Notes under the pieces: generated by a model
Told to the model about the DNA's origin: nothing
What the model saw: only the letters and a program-made list of their open reading frames with translations
The model's database searches: none
Part shown: one piece after another, positions 30,867 to 43,700 of the stretch
How positions within the stretch are numbered: the first letter of the stretch is position 1
How the letters are laid out: every line of letters begins with the position of its first letter
Source: Nitzschia sp. pyKryTriq1
Taxonomy: Eukaryota > Bacillariophyta > Bacillariophyceae > Bacillariales > Bacillariaceae
Length of the DNA: 64,000 nucleotides
Assembly (NCBI GenBank): GCA_956465555.1
Contig: OY101128.1
Span: forward strand, 496,001 to 560,000
Reading direction: 5' to 3'
Program-made: the position numbers and the translations under genes

Positions 30867-33086
30867 ATGGGATTCATTATTCACAAATATTTTCTCTCAA
30901 AGAGTCTCTCGGCTCCCCCGCCTTCCGACAAAAAGAAGAAAAGCCGCAAAACCCTTCGGCGGAGCAGCCAGCCGGCAGGTGGTGTGGCACAACCGTCGGC
31001 TTCGGATTACTTGAGTGTTCCGGACAATGCATATGCCGGTAGTACTTACGGCGCCGGCGCTCCTTCTCGTCGTCGTCGAAACAGCATGAGCGGCTCGACT
31101 TCGTCATTTCGTCGGGCTAGCATGCCCGCCGGCAGCACTGTGATCATTGAAGAGAGCAGCTACAATAACTTGGATGACTCCATGGGGTCCCTGGGATTAG
31201 GTCTGGGCAAACAAAAGTCATTCCGTCGGGCGTCCTTGCAGTGTGATTCCGCGTATCGACAAGAAGAGATTAATAACAACTATGGCTACGGCTACAATCA
31301 AGACAATAACAACGAGAATTCCTTTTCTGGCTATTATCAGATGGATGACACCAAGGAAGAGACTCCCTATGGCGACTGGGAGGATTCATCAGCGGCCGGA
31401 GGAGGGAATGTCCAGCGTCGTTTCCCCCGACGCTCCTCCACCGGCAGCGCTGCCTCTTTGGATAACACGGAGAATGGTTCGATGGATGGGAACAGCATGA
31501 TGGGCGGCGGTGGCGGTGGCGGTATGATGTCACAGCATCCCATTCGGTTGCAGCAAGAAAATCGTTGGCTGCAGCTTCAGTTGAAACAAGTCAAGCGTCA
31601 CTGTGCCCAGCTGGAGTCCAAGTTGTATGGAGCCCGGGATCAACTGGCGTACACAAACGCCAGTTGGTTGGATCAGTTGTATGATACTCAACACAAGCAC
31701 CAACAAGAAGTCTTTCAATCGCAGCGTCAAGCGGAAAAGGCATCGAATGCCGTATTGGAACAAGAATTCGAAGAGCTCAAAAACACACTGACTCGTGTCG
31801 CACAAGAAGAGGCCAAATTGGAGGAGAAACGGAAGGAACTAAACCTGGACAACAACAGTAACAATGGCGGTGCGCCCAATAAGGAAGAGTACAACGTCAG
31901 GCAACTGCATGCCGAGTTGGTGGAATGGAAAGAACGACATGCTCAGGCTACGGCTAACGGCAAGCGAATCCAAGATATTTTGGAGCAAGAAGCATTGGAA
32001 CGCAATTCGATACTCCGAGAAAGTGAACGACGAGTCAAGTGGCTCGAAGAAGAACTGCATGCAATCATTCCGCCTATAGTAGATGCGGCTACTGCTGGCG
32101 ACGAGGATCGTTACCTAGATCCATCCATCCCGGTCAATGCCCGCCACGTTGCCCTGCTCCAGCAGCATCAATCGGAACTCGAGGAACGAGTCCAAGAGTT
32201 ACTCATCGAAAATGCCCAGTTGCAGAGAGGCCAAGCACAAAGCTACGAGCTGCAAAGTGAAGTCAAGGAGCTCCAAGGAGCCTTGAACGAGTCGCTCAAA
32301 CAACAAGACCTACATCAAGCTTGGCACCTTCGTCAGGTGGAGCATTGGAAACAAGAGGCTGCAAAATGGCAGCTCCAATGTCAACAAGTGGAAACAAACT
32401 TGGCGCATCAAGTGACCTATCGCGAGACTATTCGAGGGGAGTATGCAAACCGCATCGAAACTTTGGAGTCGGAGAATTTCAATCTGAAGCACGAGCTCGA
32501 GAAGAAACAAAAACAATGGACACACCAGTCGAATTTGAAGGAACGGACCATTGAGAGTTTGAAGAATGAGATTGATCGACTGGGTGGAACGCGGCCTCCT
32601 GCCATCGTGGGCGCGGTAGAAGCCCCGAGAAGTGGTCTGGAAAGGGTAATCGAAATTGACTCGGTGCCCCCGGCAAGCAACAAGCCATTGGACCAGACGG
32701 TGGCGACAGAGGACACAGTTTTTGATGGCGCCTCGTCGTCTTCCAGTATTCCTGAGGTGCCCGTGGAGAAGGGCCACCCGGTTGTCGCATCATTCTCCGG
32801 TTTTCCTCCGAAGCAGAGCTCGGCCGTAGTGGACTCGTCCGAACTCCTTCTTCGAGCCCAACAACGAGAAAAGGAACTCTTGCTCCAAATTAGTCGTTTG
32901 TCGGAGAGCGAGACGACTGCGAAAAAGCAAGCTGAGCAACTCAAGCAGCAGGTCCAAATGATGAAAAGCTACCTGGACCAAGGGGAAGGAAGTGCTTCCT
33001 TCGAGCACCATCCAACGACAGGTGGGCGAAAGTCCGTGGTGGCGCCCGATGATTCAGGAATCGACGAGCTGTTGGATACGCTGTAG
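30867..33086 (+). CDS. Coiled-coil protein with possible N-myristoylation
   Basis: A 739-residue intronless protein. It starts MGFIIHKYF, then a Lys/Arg-rich stretch (DKKKKSRKTLRR); Gly2 plus basic residues would suit a myristoyl membrane anchor, although the family rule cannot be checked here. Residues about 30-220 are Ser/Arg/Gly-rich with SFRRAS repeated (twice, near 31,107 and 31,221), possible phosphorylation sites for a basophilic kinase. From about 222 to 560 and again 650-715 the sequence is strong heptad coiled coil. No catalytic motif. A membrane-tethered scaffold is a reasonable guess. It converges with the plastid protein gene. Confidence 0.78.
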   Translation: MGFIIHKYFLSKSLSAPPPSDKKKKSRKTLRRSSQPAGGVAQPSASDYLSVPDNAYAGSTYGAGAPSRRRRNSMSGSTSSFRRASMPAGSTVIIEESSYNNLDDSMGSLGLGLGKQKSFRRASLQCDSAYRQEEINNNYGYGYNQDNNNENSFSGYYQMDDTKEETPYGDWEDSSAAGGGNVQRRFPRRSSTGSAASLDNTENGSMDGNSMMGGGGGGGMMSQHPIRLQQENRWLQLQLKQVKRHCAQLESKLYGARDQLAYTNASWLDQLYDTQHKHQQEVFQSQRQAEKASNAVLEQEFEELKNTLTRVAQEEAKLEEKRKELNLDNNSNNGGAPNKEEYNVRQLHAELVEWKERHAQATANGKRIQDILEQEALERNSILRESERRVKWLEEELHAIIPPIVDAATAGDEDRYLDPSIPVNARHVALLQQHQSELEERVQELLIENAQLQRGQAQSYELQSEVKELQGALNESLKQQDLHQAWHLRQVEHWKQEAAKWQLQCQQVETNLAHQVTYRETIRGEYANRIETLESENFNLKHELEKKQKQWTHQSNLKERTIESLKNEIDRLGGTRPPAIVGAVEAPRSGLERVIEIDSVPPASNKPLDQTVATEDTVFDGASSSSSIPEVPVEKGHPVVASFSGFPPKQSSAVVDSSELLLRAQQREKELLLQISRLSESETTAKKQAEQLKQQVQMMKSYLDQGEGSASFEHHPTTGGRKSVVAPDDSGIDELLDTL

Positions 33087-33390
33087 GAGTCTACGAATTA
33101 CATAATATATTTAAATACACACAATGTATCTCTAAACGTAGCATCTTTATTGCATTTATAGTTGCAGAAGTATATTTAGTGTGGCTGCGGCTGGCTTGTT
33201 TTCTTTGTTGTGTGGCGTCAAAATTGCTAGCGGTGGCTTGTCTATTAGCGTCTATTGGCGTGCGGTTATTCTCATGGACCCATCGCGCCGCATTCTGGTA
33301 ATGTTGCTGCGGTATTGAAAAGGTCGATGTCGCGATGTTCCTCGATCGATAGGGTAGTGGTATTCCACATAAGGAGGCTTGATCTTTCCT
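33087..33390. other. Convergent spacer
   Basis: Nothing recognised beyond two 3' flanks; AT-rich just after the stop at 33,086. Confidence 0.6.
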
Positions 33391-34227
33391 TTACTCCGTC
33401 TTGTTGTTCTTGGCTTCCAAGGTTTCCTTCACGGCTTGGGAAGCACGGGATTTCAAAGCTTTCACTTCATCGGATTGCATGGTCGTCTTGAGAGCATTCC
33501 ATACTGATCCGGAAGCTGACTTGACTTCCTCGGACTCCATGAATCCCTTGAACGCCGAAAAGGCTCGGCCAGGTGCCATCTTCAACTCTGCCTGGAACTC
33601 TTCGCTCTCGAACTTTTCTTTGAGAGCAAGGCTTAGAGTCGACGGTGCCTTCTTCGCATCCTCCTGCCAGTTCTTGGACTTGCTTTGAACTAGTGTCATG
33701 AGCTTCTGGGTCAACTTGGAGAGGTCGACGTCTTCTTCGTCAAGCAGTTCCGTTTTGCCGTACTCAACGGCATTCTGGACCTTGTGGGTGATTTGTGACC
33801 CCAATTCCTCCAGCATTTTTCGGTTCTTCAAACCTTCTTCGCTATCGTCCAAGAGCTTGGAACCGGCCAAGCCCAATGCGGCTCCCAACAACAAGGGGGA
33901 TCCAGCAACCACTCCGAGGGCTGAACCAGCAACGGCAGTAGCTACCATCTTCTTGTCGCCATCCTTTGGGAGGACGAGTGACTGAGGAGCCTTCTTATCT
34001 TCTTGGGCGACTGCTGCCAACTCGTTGTCGAGCGCAGCTTCGACTTCCGCCAGGAAGCTAAGACGATTCTCCTTCTCCGAAAGAAACTCGCTTGGATCCA
34101 TCGCAACATCCAAATGAGTAGAGGGTGAACGATGCGACAAGTGGCTGGGTACAAAGGCCGAGGACGACGATGTCGACGACAGCAAAAGGGCTACTGCAAA
34201 CCAGGCTTGGGAACGGAAAGCCATCAT
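33391..34227 (-). CDS. Plastid-targeted protein of unknown function
   Basis: A 278-residue protein; the first ATG is 34227-34225 (an upstream TTG extension was ignored). The N-terminus is a signal peptide (AWFAVALLLSS) ending in SSSSAFVPSHL with Phe25 at the predicted +1 position. This is the ASAFAP-type bipartite signal that sends diatom and other secondary-plastid proteins through the ER into the plastid. A Ser/Thr/His transit region follows. The mature part has an alanine/glycine-rich hydrophobic segment (about 95-125, ATAVAGSALGVVAGSPLLL), suggesting membrane association, then Lys/Glu-rich amphipathic helices to the end (SEEF, SEEV and SDEV recur, about 30-residue spacing). The function is unknown; structural or stress-related thylakoid association is possible. 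Confidence 0.82.
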   Translation of the reverse strand: MMAFRSQAWFAVALLLSSTSSSSAFVPSHLSHRSPSTHLDVAMDPSEFLSEKENRLSFLAEVEAALDNELAAVAQEDKKAPQSLVLPKDGDKKMVATAVAGSALGVVAGSPLLLGAALGLAGSKLLDDSEEGLKNRKMLEELGSQITHKVQNAVEYGKTELLDEEDVDLSKLTQKLMTLVQSKSKNWQEDAKKAPSTLSLALKEKFESEEFQAELKMAPGRAFSAFKGFMESEEVKSASGSVWNALKTTMQSDEVKALKSRASQAVKETLEAKNNKTE

Positions 34228-34768
34228 GGTCAAGGAAGTTATAGTAATACGTTAAACGTTTGTTTCTGTTGGAGGACGACTCGTTGTAGAGAGATTAATA
34301 TTTGTGTTGTGAGCGTGATGATGCTTCTGGAATTTTGCTGGGGCTGGCAACGATCACTTTTCGAAAAAATCGAAGATACCTTTTCCATCATCGCATCTGT
34401 TCTCTTATGCCGCAAACGGTCCCGCGCCTGCCCGCTGGAAGCCAGCCGATGCACATTCATGTGATTCTGTAAGTAATCGAAATTACCAAGCCTGCCGGTG
34501 AAGCTTTTCGATAGTGTAACTAACTTTCTGCGCAGTTGTATTTATTACATTATATCCATATATTAATATCTTTGTATGCTAACACATCATTACAGATCGG
34601 CAAAATAAACGCCAGAGATGAGCTCTCGCCAATTCCCCATCTTTTGGATACTGTACGTACCGGAAATACCCAATCTTTCTCATCGCGAATTCCGAATTCA
34701 CATCCTCTCCCGTGTGTCTTACCGGGAGAAACATCAGAATACAAAATACAGCAGCAGCAACAAAGACC
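34228..34768. other. Divergent intergenic spacer
   Basis: It lies between the plastid-protein start and the giant coiled-coil ATG. A candidate acceptor-like tract occurs near 34,590, but no upstream coding exon was recognised. Nothing else stands out. Confidence 0.5.
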
Positions 34769-37700
34769 ATGGACTCGTCAACTCTTCAATCGGCGCGGTC
34801 CATGTCGCCAAAGCGAGTAGGCGGTGGACCTTCCGTTTTAATTGATGAGACGGGTATGGAAATCGAGATGGAAATGGATGCGAGTCTCTTTCCTTTGGAT
34901 TTGGCCGCATCTCCTCATAGCATAGCGTCTTCTCGCGCTAGAACCCCGGGCACAGGCACCGGTCGGGGTGGATACTTCTTTGGTGAGGATGACGACAAGG
35001 CTTCCATGTCTCTTCCATCGACTCCAAAAGTCGGTGGGGCCCTTCCTGAGGCACCGAGCCCTGCCTGGAGCGCTTGGAGCCCACGACCTGACGAACTGAA
35101 GCAACAACAACAAGAGGACCGGCAGGCCGAGAACGATAAGGAAGACCAAGCCGATGAGCCACGCAAGGCTGAAGATGAACGAGACAGCGCAGAGGAATCT
35201 CGTGATACTCGCACTACAAACTTGGTGGGATCCTCCGTCGAAGACGCATCTTATTCGTCTGCTCTACTTTCCGTTCTGCAGTCGCGAATTCACGAGCTGG
35301 AGGATGCCCTGGTCGAGAAACAGAAGCAGTCACCAGAAGATTCATCATCAGCCCAAGTATTTGAAGCTGGTCAGCTCTTTTCCTGTGCAGGCTTGGGTGA
35401 GCACATTGCAAACGATGCCACCAAGTGTCTCCCAACTCTGCCCCAGCACCACAGACGTGCCGAATCGGACGAGCGAATGGCTACTATGGAGCTGCAGTTA
35501 CAGGAAAGCAGAAAGTTCAATAAGGATTTGACGAAAGTTTGTGACTCATTGAATGTCGAGCTGCAGTTAGCCAAAGAGCGAGAGCAGACTTTGCTAGAAC
35601 GATTGGATGTCACTACAAGCCGATTGGAATGCATGATTGCTCCTTTGAATGAGCCTACATCTCCTAAGCAACAAAACGCGCCCCGTGGTGGCCGGCGTGG
35701 GAAACGAGAGAAGGCAGGTGTACTTGAAGACAAGGTGGCAAGCCTGGAACTTTCCAAGCAGCAACAAGATACGAATGTCGTGAAATTGCAAAACCAAATC
35801 GTCACATTGGAGACACAATTGCAGTCCGAACGCAACGAGAACAAATCCCTGAAAGCCCAACTAGGCGATCGGCCACTACGAGTACGAGCTCAATTGCACA
35901 GTGTTTCTTCTCAGGCACTTCAATACAAGATGCAAGTCGAATCCCTTCAAGAGCAACTTGAGAGCACTCGCAAGTCAAACCAGACAGAGCGCACCATGAT
36001 TGAAAGGGAGGCAAAATCCCGAATCAACGTTTTGGAAACGAAGGTGCATTTGAAGGATGGTCAGATTCAGTCACTGAAAAAAGATTTGGAGGCCAAGCAA
36101 GTACTCGAAGACCACGTGCGCCAAACTTCTGCAACTGTATTCGCAACAGAACGCGCTATGGCGAACGCCAAATGTACCGCCTTGGAATCGAATATCGAAA
36201 TGTTGAAGAACGAACTAAGCGAAGAAGCTGCCAGGTCCTCCGAGCAACAGGATCGAATCGAAACGCTTGAAAAGGAATTTTACAAGAGTCAGGAGACTAT
36301 TGGTTTCCAGAACACCAAGATCCAGAAAACGAATACTGAGAATGATAAGCTGAGACAAAAGATGCTCCAGTTATCTCAAGTCATTTTGAAGGTGTCCCGA
36401 GATATGCAACGGAATATTGATGCGTTGGAAAAGAAAAACGAAGATCTTCAGGACCGTCTGCAAGCGGAGCAAAGCGAGGAAATGAAATCTCAACGGGACA
36501 TCCAACGTCGATTAAGGCGTAGTCTGCGAGTGATGACTACAACGGAGCGTTCCATGGCTGAGGCACAGTGCTGTATTCTTCGGACGGAAATGGAGAGATC
36601 CGAAGTGGCGCTGGAAATTCTCCGTCTCCACGCTTCGGAACAAACAGCCGAGCTGCAATCATCCAAATTTGAGACGATTTCTCTGAGATATTTGGTTGAT
36701 GGACTTCATGAGCAGTTGCAATGTATGCTGGAGGACAAACTAGAACTCAGCAGTACTGTTGGTATATGGCAGAGTCGGGTGGAATCGCTTCAACGCTTGG
36801 TAAACACCATTTCTGGTGAAAGCAACCCTTCCATGCATTCTGCAGATCAGTCGAAGGAAAGCCAGGATCCCGAAGGGCCGTCTATGTGGCAAATCAAGGA
36901 GGCTGTCTCTCAGATTTCTTCATTGGAGACAGCGAACTACGATTTGCAAACACGTCTGCTAGATACCAAACAGAAACTATCACAGTCGCAGCTCAGGACC
37001 AACAATCTTGAAAAATCTTTGTTAAAAACCCAAAAAGAATTGGCAGCTTATCAATCAGACGAGCTGAAATTGCAGATGCATGCTCTTCAAAAGAATTTGG
37101 AATATGCTGTTAGCCAGGCTACGGAGTATCAAGACCAGATCGAAAGTCTCCGGACGGAGCTCCAAAGCACACGTGAAAGCAAAGAACTTGAGGTTGCCAG
37201 CATCCGCGAATCTCTCGAATCTCGCTTGCACGAAGCAACGTCTCTTTCTGATCAGATGCGCCAGGAAAATAATAGGCTTGGCGATGAAATTGCTCGATTG
37301 TACGAGGAGGTTGCTGGGAAGCAGGAGGTTGAGCAGCAACTTCGTCGAAGCTCTGGCGCCATGGTGGCTACCGAGCGGGCGAGGGCGACCGCGGCAAGCG
37401 CAGCGCTGGAATCCGAGCTAGCGCAAGCAAGGAAAGAGCGTGATGTGGCTCTGGACGAACATGATCTCAGTCAAAAAGAGAACAAAACTTTGAAGTCGAA
37501 AGTCGAGAAAACGCAAATCGAGAGCTACAAGCTGAGAAAAAAGCTACTCGAGCTGTCACAAGTAATCATCAAGATCTCGAGGCAGATGCAGGGCAATATT
37601 GATTCGGTCGAAAGAGAAAATGATGCTCTGCAAGCTGAAATCGAGGACGGTCAACAAGAGCAACGCACTGCAAACACAGAGATCCAAGATAAGTTGAAAC

Positions 37701-40700
37701 GTAGCGCCGCTGCCATGATTGCGACAGAACGCACAGCAGCCGAGGCCAAGTACACTTTGCTACTGTCTGACTACGAAACGCTTCAAGCTGAACTTCTGGA
37801 TCGGCTAGAGGAGAGCGAGAACGAGGTTATCGCCCAAAGATCTCTTGCCGAAGCAAATTATTCTACGCTGCTGGCGGGCTATGAATCGCTACAAGCCGAT
37901 TTTAAATCCGAGATCGATAGACGTGAAAATCTTGAATGCACGATCAACTCGCTGACAACGTCAAACGAAGAATTGAAGAGCCAGCTGGAGAACAGCGAGA
38001 AAGAGATGAGTATACTCAAATCCACGCAGTCCGTCTCTGCTAAGACTGAAGCGCGATTTGCAGCCTTGAAAGCAGAGCTAAGTTCGTTGAAGGATCGATT
38101 AGAGCTTGTTTCAAGTCATTCATCTCAGTACCAGAAGCAAATCGAATTACTCCAATCGGACCTTCGAGAAAGTAAGGACGCGGCCTCAGCATACAATGCC
38201 GTTCTTCATAAGAGAGACCAATTGGAAAAAGAAGTCAAGGCCTTGCAGGAAGAGATAACCTCGAGGAAAACGATAGAGTGTCAAATTACCCGAAGCTCTG
38301 CTACAATGATTTCGACTGAAAGAACCATGGCTGAAGCAAAATGCTCGATGATGGAGTCAGAAATCACGGATCTCCAACAGCAACTCAGTGCACTGAACGC
38401 GAAGGCATTTCAATACCAGAGCACTCTCGAGGCGGCTCTAAAGGATCTATCTTCGACGACAGCCAAGAATGAGGGCCAAAAGCGGAAGATTCACAAGATG
38501 AGCGACGAGAACAAAATCCTGAGAAACAAATTGCTGGAATTATCTCAAGTCATTCAGGTCGAGCTTCAAAACTCCCACACTGAAAACAGGGACCAGCTTA
38601 TGCGTATCGAAGCACTACACAAAGACAAGATTGAAGGAATGTCAGCTAAAAACCGAGCCCTTCGTCGCGAGAAACTCGCACTTGAGAAGGAAGTCTCTTC
38701 ATTGAAGGAAAGTATAGCTGTGGTCAAGGTTGAGTACGAAAACGTGATTGAGAGTCTAAGAGCAGAACTCTCCCAAAGCAAGGATGATAATGACAAGAAA
38801 GTTAATACTTTACATGATCTTGAATCAAAGAATAAGCAGCTCAAGACAAAATTGTCGAATTTATCTGAGGTGGTTTCTCAGCCATCGGGAGACATGCAGC
38901 AATCGGTTGAAGTGGTGATGCGGGGGACAGATGACCTTGCAATGGAGCTCAGTCTCGCACTTGCCGAAGAAAGAAATTCCAAACACGAAATTCAAACGCG
39001 CTTGCAGAGAAGTACGAAGACAATTATCGCAACCCAACGTGCGATGGTAGAGGCTCAATGCACATTTCAGAGGTTTGAAAAGGAATTCCGCGAAGCCAGG
39101 ATTGATCAGAGACAACACGAAGCTGAGATCGAGATAGTTTCACTGCTCGACGCCAAGATTGACCTACAGAACAAACTTCACTATGTTCAGAGTGAGCTCC
39201 ATTCACAGCGTCACATCTTTGAAAACGGTGTACAGGACTTTGAAGCCACAACATGTTCTAAGGAAAATGCTAAAGAAGACGCTCGTTCAACAGAGTTGCA
39301 CGCTGAAGTCAAAAAATACAAGCAACAACTGACGGAATTGTCAAGCAAACATACCAAATCGCTAGAATACCTGCAATCACTTCAACTCAAACTTCAGGAG
39401 GCCCGTGAACGCAGCAATGCTGAACTCGAAAGCATGAAGACATCGTACCAATCGCAGCTCGAAGAGGGAAATACCAAGGTCCAGAACATCCGACTCGAAA
39501 AAGAAGCTCTCGAAAGCCAGTTGAAAGTTTTATTGGATAGCAAGGACTCGTTGCAGGCTACGGAAGAGCAAACACGTCGCAATTTATCTGCTATTGTTGA
39601 TACCGAAAGGGCAGTGGCAGAATCCAAATATTCGGCTTTTGAATCTGAGATCGCTGAGTTACGTATGAAGTTACAAGATGTCACAGAAAGTGAGAGGACC
39701 CATTGCGACGAAAACCAATCTCTCAAGGCTAAGTTGGATACGCTTGAAACGAAATCTTCGCAAAGCATAGAAGAAATCGACAGCTTGAAGCTGCAAATCA
39801 AACTTACGACGCTAGAAAAGGAAGAATTGACGGAAAAGTTGGCTGAGCTTGCAGATAAACTTCGAACTGCTGAAGACCAAGTCGTTGCACTTAAAGATGG
39901 CGCGAATCAGCAGGCCAAGGCTAGCCAAACACGCATTGTTGAACTCGCCGACCAAAATGTGAAGCTCACGGATAACATAAATGATCTTCTTTCGAAGCAG
40001 AAGGATGCAGAGGCCACTATCACCTCCCTGCAGTCAGAGATTGATGCAAAGAAGGGCGACTTGGACCACACTCGTGAAGCCTATACAGCAAAACTGGGCA
40101 ATACATCGTCGCAAGTTGAGCTTTTCCAATGCCAGAAAGTTGAGCTTGAACATCAGGTTGGCACTTTGAGGGAGGAGTTGGCGGTACACGAGGAAGCTGA
40201 GAATCGTCTCCGTCTCGAAACAGAAAAGCTCCAAGAGGCCCTCAGTAGTACTTTGTCGAAGCAGAAGGATGCAGAGGCCACTATCACCTCCTTGCAGTCA
40301 GAGATTGATGCAAAGAACAGTGACTTGGACCACACTCGTGAGGCTTATACCGCTGTGCTGGGCGATGCATCGTCGCAGGTTGAGATCCTACAAGGCCAGA
40401 AAGTTGAGCTTGAACGTCAGGTTGGCACTTTGAGGGAAGAGTTGGCGGTACACGAGGAAGCTGAGAATCGTCTCCGTCTCGAAACAGAAAAGCTCCAAGA
40501 GGATCTCAGTAGTATTTTGTCGAAGCAGAAGGATGCAGAGACCACTATCACCTCCTTGCAGTCAGAGATTGATGCAAAGAACGGTGAGTTGGACCGCACT
40601 ATCACCTCCTTGCAGTCAGAGATTGATGCAAAGAACGGTGAGTTGGACCGCACCCGTGAAGCATATACCGCGCAACTGGGCGATGCATCATCGCAGATTG

Positions 40701-43700
40701 AGCTCTTGCGAGGTCAGAGAGACGAGTTTGAAAGTCTGGTTGGCACTTTGAGGGAAGAATTCGCCGCACACGTGGAAGCCGAGAAACGCCTCCGTGTCGA
40801 GACCAAGGAAAACATCGATAAGGAACGATTGAAGGCGGACGGAAGGTGCTCTGTATTAGAATCTGAAATCGCAGACCTAAGAACCGAACTCGATGGAACT
40901 GTGGCTATGGTTCAAGAACATCAGGAGCGAAATGACAATATTGAGATCGAACTCAAACGCGCGGAAGCTGACAACAAGGAAAAGCGGGGAACGATTCACA
41001 AGTTCCAAGCGCAAAACAAGTCTTTAAAAACGAAGCTCATGGAGTTGTCACAAGTTATCGGCCATCTCTCTCTTGAAATGGAACAGTCTGTTGATGGTCT
41101 GCGACAACAGAAAGACAAAATTCAGGCTGAGTTTGAGCATGACATCGCCAAAGAACGAGTCTCCAGGGCTGACATTCAGAGTCGCTTGATTCACTCAATG
41201 AAGGCAATGGTTGCGACTGACAGAGCGAAGGCTGCGGCAGAATCTACGTTTTTCAGATGCGATTTCGACCAACTTGAAGAGCAACGGAATCTTGAAAGCG
41301 CCCGTGTTACAATATTGCAACGCGAACTGGAAACTTTCAGGGATAGGGCGCAGTATCTTGAAGGCCTGTACGACGCGGTATCAAATCAACTGAAGACGAG
41401 CCATCAGAAGTTCGATGGAAGCAAGAACGCTGCAGAGACGCTATCTCAGAAGTTGCAGGCCCATGTGGACTCGCGGGATGCACAAAACAAGTACCTCAAG
41501 GCGAAGCTTGAATCCCAACACAAGGACTACTTGCAGCTACAAGAAGAATTTCAGAAGCACAACGTCGAACTTGCCCGTAGCGTCGAAGAGGTAGCAGCAA
41601 AACTCGAGCAAAAAGTCGCTGCACTGGAAGAAGCCTCCAAGCGTCAAGCGAAAGCAGATTCTCAAATCCATGCTCTGAACAGCTCCCTCTCGGAAGTTTC
41701 GGCGAAACTGAAGGACACCACGCTTCTTTACTCTGAATTGGAGACTGCCATGAAACAGACGGAACAACAGCTTCAGACGGCAACAGAAGAAGCTTTCAAC
41801 TCCAAATGCGAGCTTGAAACGACCCAAAGCACTCTCAACGAGGCTACTGATGCCAACAAGACACTCATGGATGAGCGTAGCAGTTTGCTAGTGCAGGTCG
41901 AGGAGCTATGCAATTCAGTTCAGCAACTCGAGAAATCAAACCAGCAGCTGCTCGCCGACATTGCAGCTGCGACAACTGAATTGCAGACCCGATCTGTATC
42001 TCATGAATCCTCTTTTACGGTTCTTTCGAACCAAGTCGCCGACGCCACGGCCCAGAATACAGTGTTGCAAGAGAAACTCCAGAAGACTAGTGAGCAACTT
42101 GGAAGTACTAAACGCCAGCTAGCACAAACAAATGAAATCCTCGAAACTGTTACGAACGAGAACAAGCTCTTCCAGCAACAAATCGAGGACATGAGTCAGA
42201 AGCTAGATGCTTCTCAATCTGCAAAGCAGGACCTTGATGAAGTATTGAAGAGACGAAACTTGGAGCTAGAGGAAAGCAAAGACCATGTTCGTGAGCTTAA
42301 AAAGAGACTTTCCGAACTTCAAGATGTGGCTGATGGCACTCTGGTGCAAATGGACGGTTTGAAATCAGCGAACAGAACAGAAATCGATCAGCTTCGATCA
42401 CTACTGGGCAAGCAACAAACGGACCTCGATTCCTCGCGAAAGGAGGCGGCTGATCTTATTGCTAAGATTGCTGCCCTGGAACCTGAACTGCAAACAACGC
42501 GAACCGACAAGGAGAATCTGGAACAGCAAATTGAAGACGCGCGTGGCGAAAATGCTGATTTGCAGCTTCTCCTGGAGAAGCAGGACGATCAAATTCATCA
42601 GTTTGAAGAAGATATTGCGGAACGCGACGAGCAAGAAAGGCTCAATCAAGTCAAATTCGATGGACTCAAGGAATCTCTGGCATCGGTGACTGGTATGCTT
42701 GAAGAGATGACTAAATCCAATTCTTCGCTTGCAGCTCGAGTCGATGAACTTGAAGGCGAGCTTCAATCAGAAAGGCAGTCGAAGTCAGCCGCATCAACCC
42801 AAGTTGATGAAATCCGTGCGCAGAACGCCCGTCTTGAAAACGAAATCACCAAGTTGGAAGTGGAGTTGGATCTTGTGCGTTCTACTGATCACAGCACGAA
42901 GGAAAAACTTGACTCTCTTTACCGACAAGCTGAAGAAAAGGAGCTGGCTTTGGAGAACGAAATCGACGAGTGCCGAAAGGAGCTCTTGGAGGAGAAGTCG
43001 GCAAACGGAATCCTGAAAGAGGTGATCGGAACCCTGAATGCTAAGAATAATGACCTCCAGGCTCAATATGTAAAGCTCAAACAAAAGAGATTTGGCAAGC
43101 TTACACGAGAACGCGATGATCTTATTGCAAATGAGAAGAAGCTCAAGATGAAGATCGATGCCCTGATTGTAGCAAATAAGCAAATCGAGAAAGAGGTGCA
43201 CAAGAAGGAACAGCGAAACCAATTGCTTGATGAAAAGCTATCCGAGACAAGGGCAACCGTCGTTGAATTGACCAAAGCTGTCGACAAAATGGCGAATGAT
43301 AACACTGCCAAGCTAGGAAGTGCCGACTCGCGAGAGGCGAGCTTAGCAAAGGAAGTTGTTGGGCTTCAGTTGGAATTGGAGACAATAAGGAGAAAATTGG
43401 CTCAATCGGAGGAAGGCTACGATGCTCTTGCCGTGGCGACAGAAGAGCTGAGTGTCGAGCTAGAAGCGTTGAAGCGAGCAAATCAAGCTCTTTTGGGCGA
43501 GAGAGATTCGTTGCGCCAAACAGTTGCCCAGGCGAAATCATTGAAACAGCAAATCCAAACTCTGACGGTGGAACGCGATGCTTTGCGTCGAGAGGTTGCC
43601 GATTCGAAGTCAGCAGTAAATGCACCCGGCAATTCAGAAGAGCTGGAAGCTGCAGTGGCTCGCAACAAATTGCTTGATGAGAAACTACGCGAGGCGGAGA

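Noticed and set aside
34712-34768. 19-codon upstream extension of the giant protein
   Set aside because: Begins with GTG, not ATG; the first ATG is 34,769.
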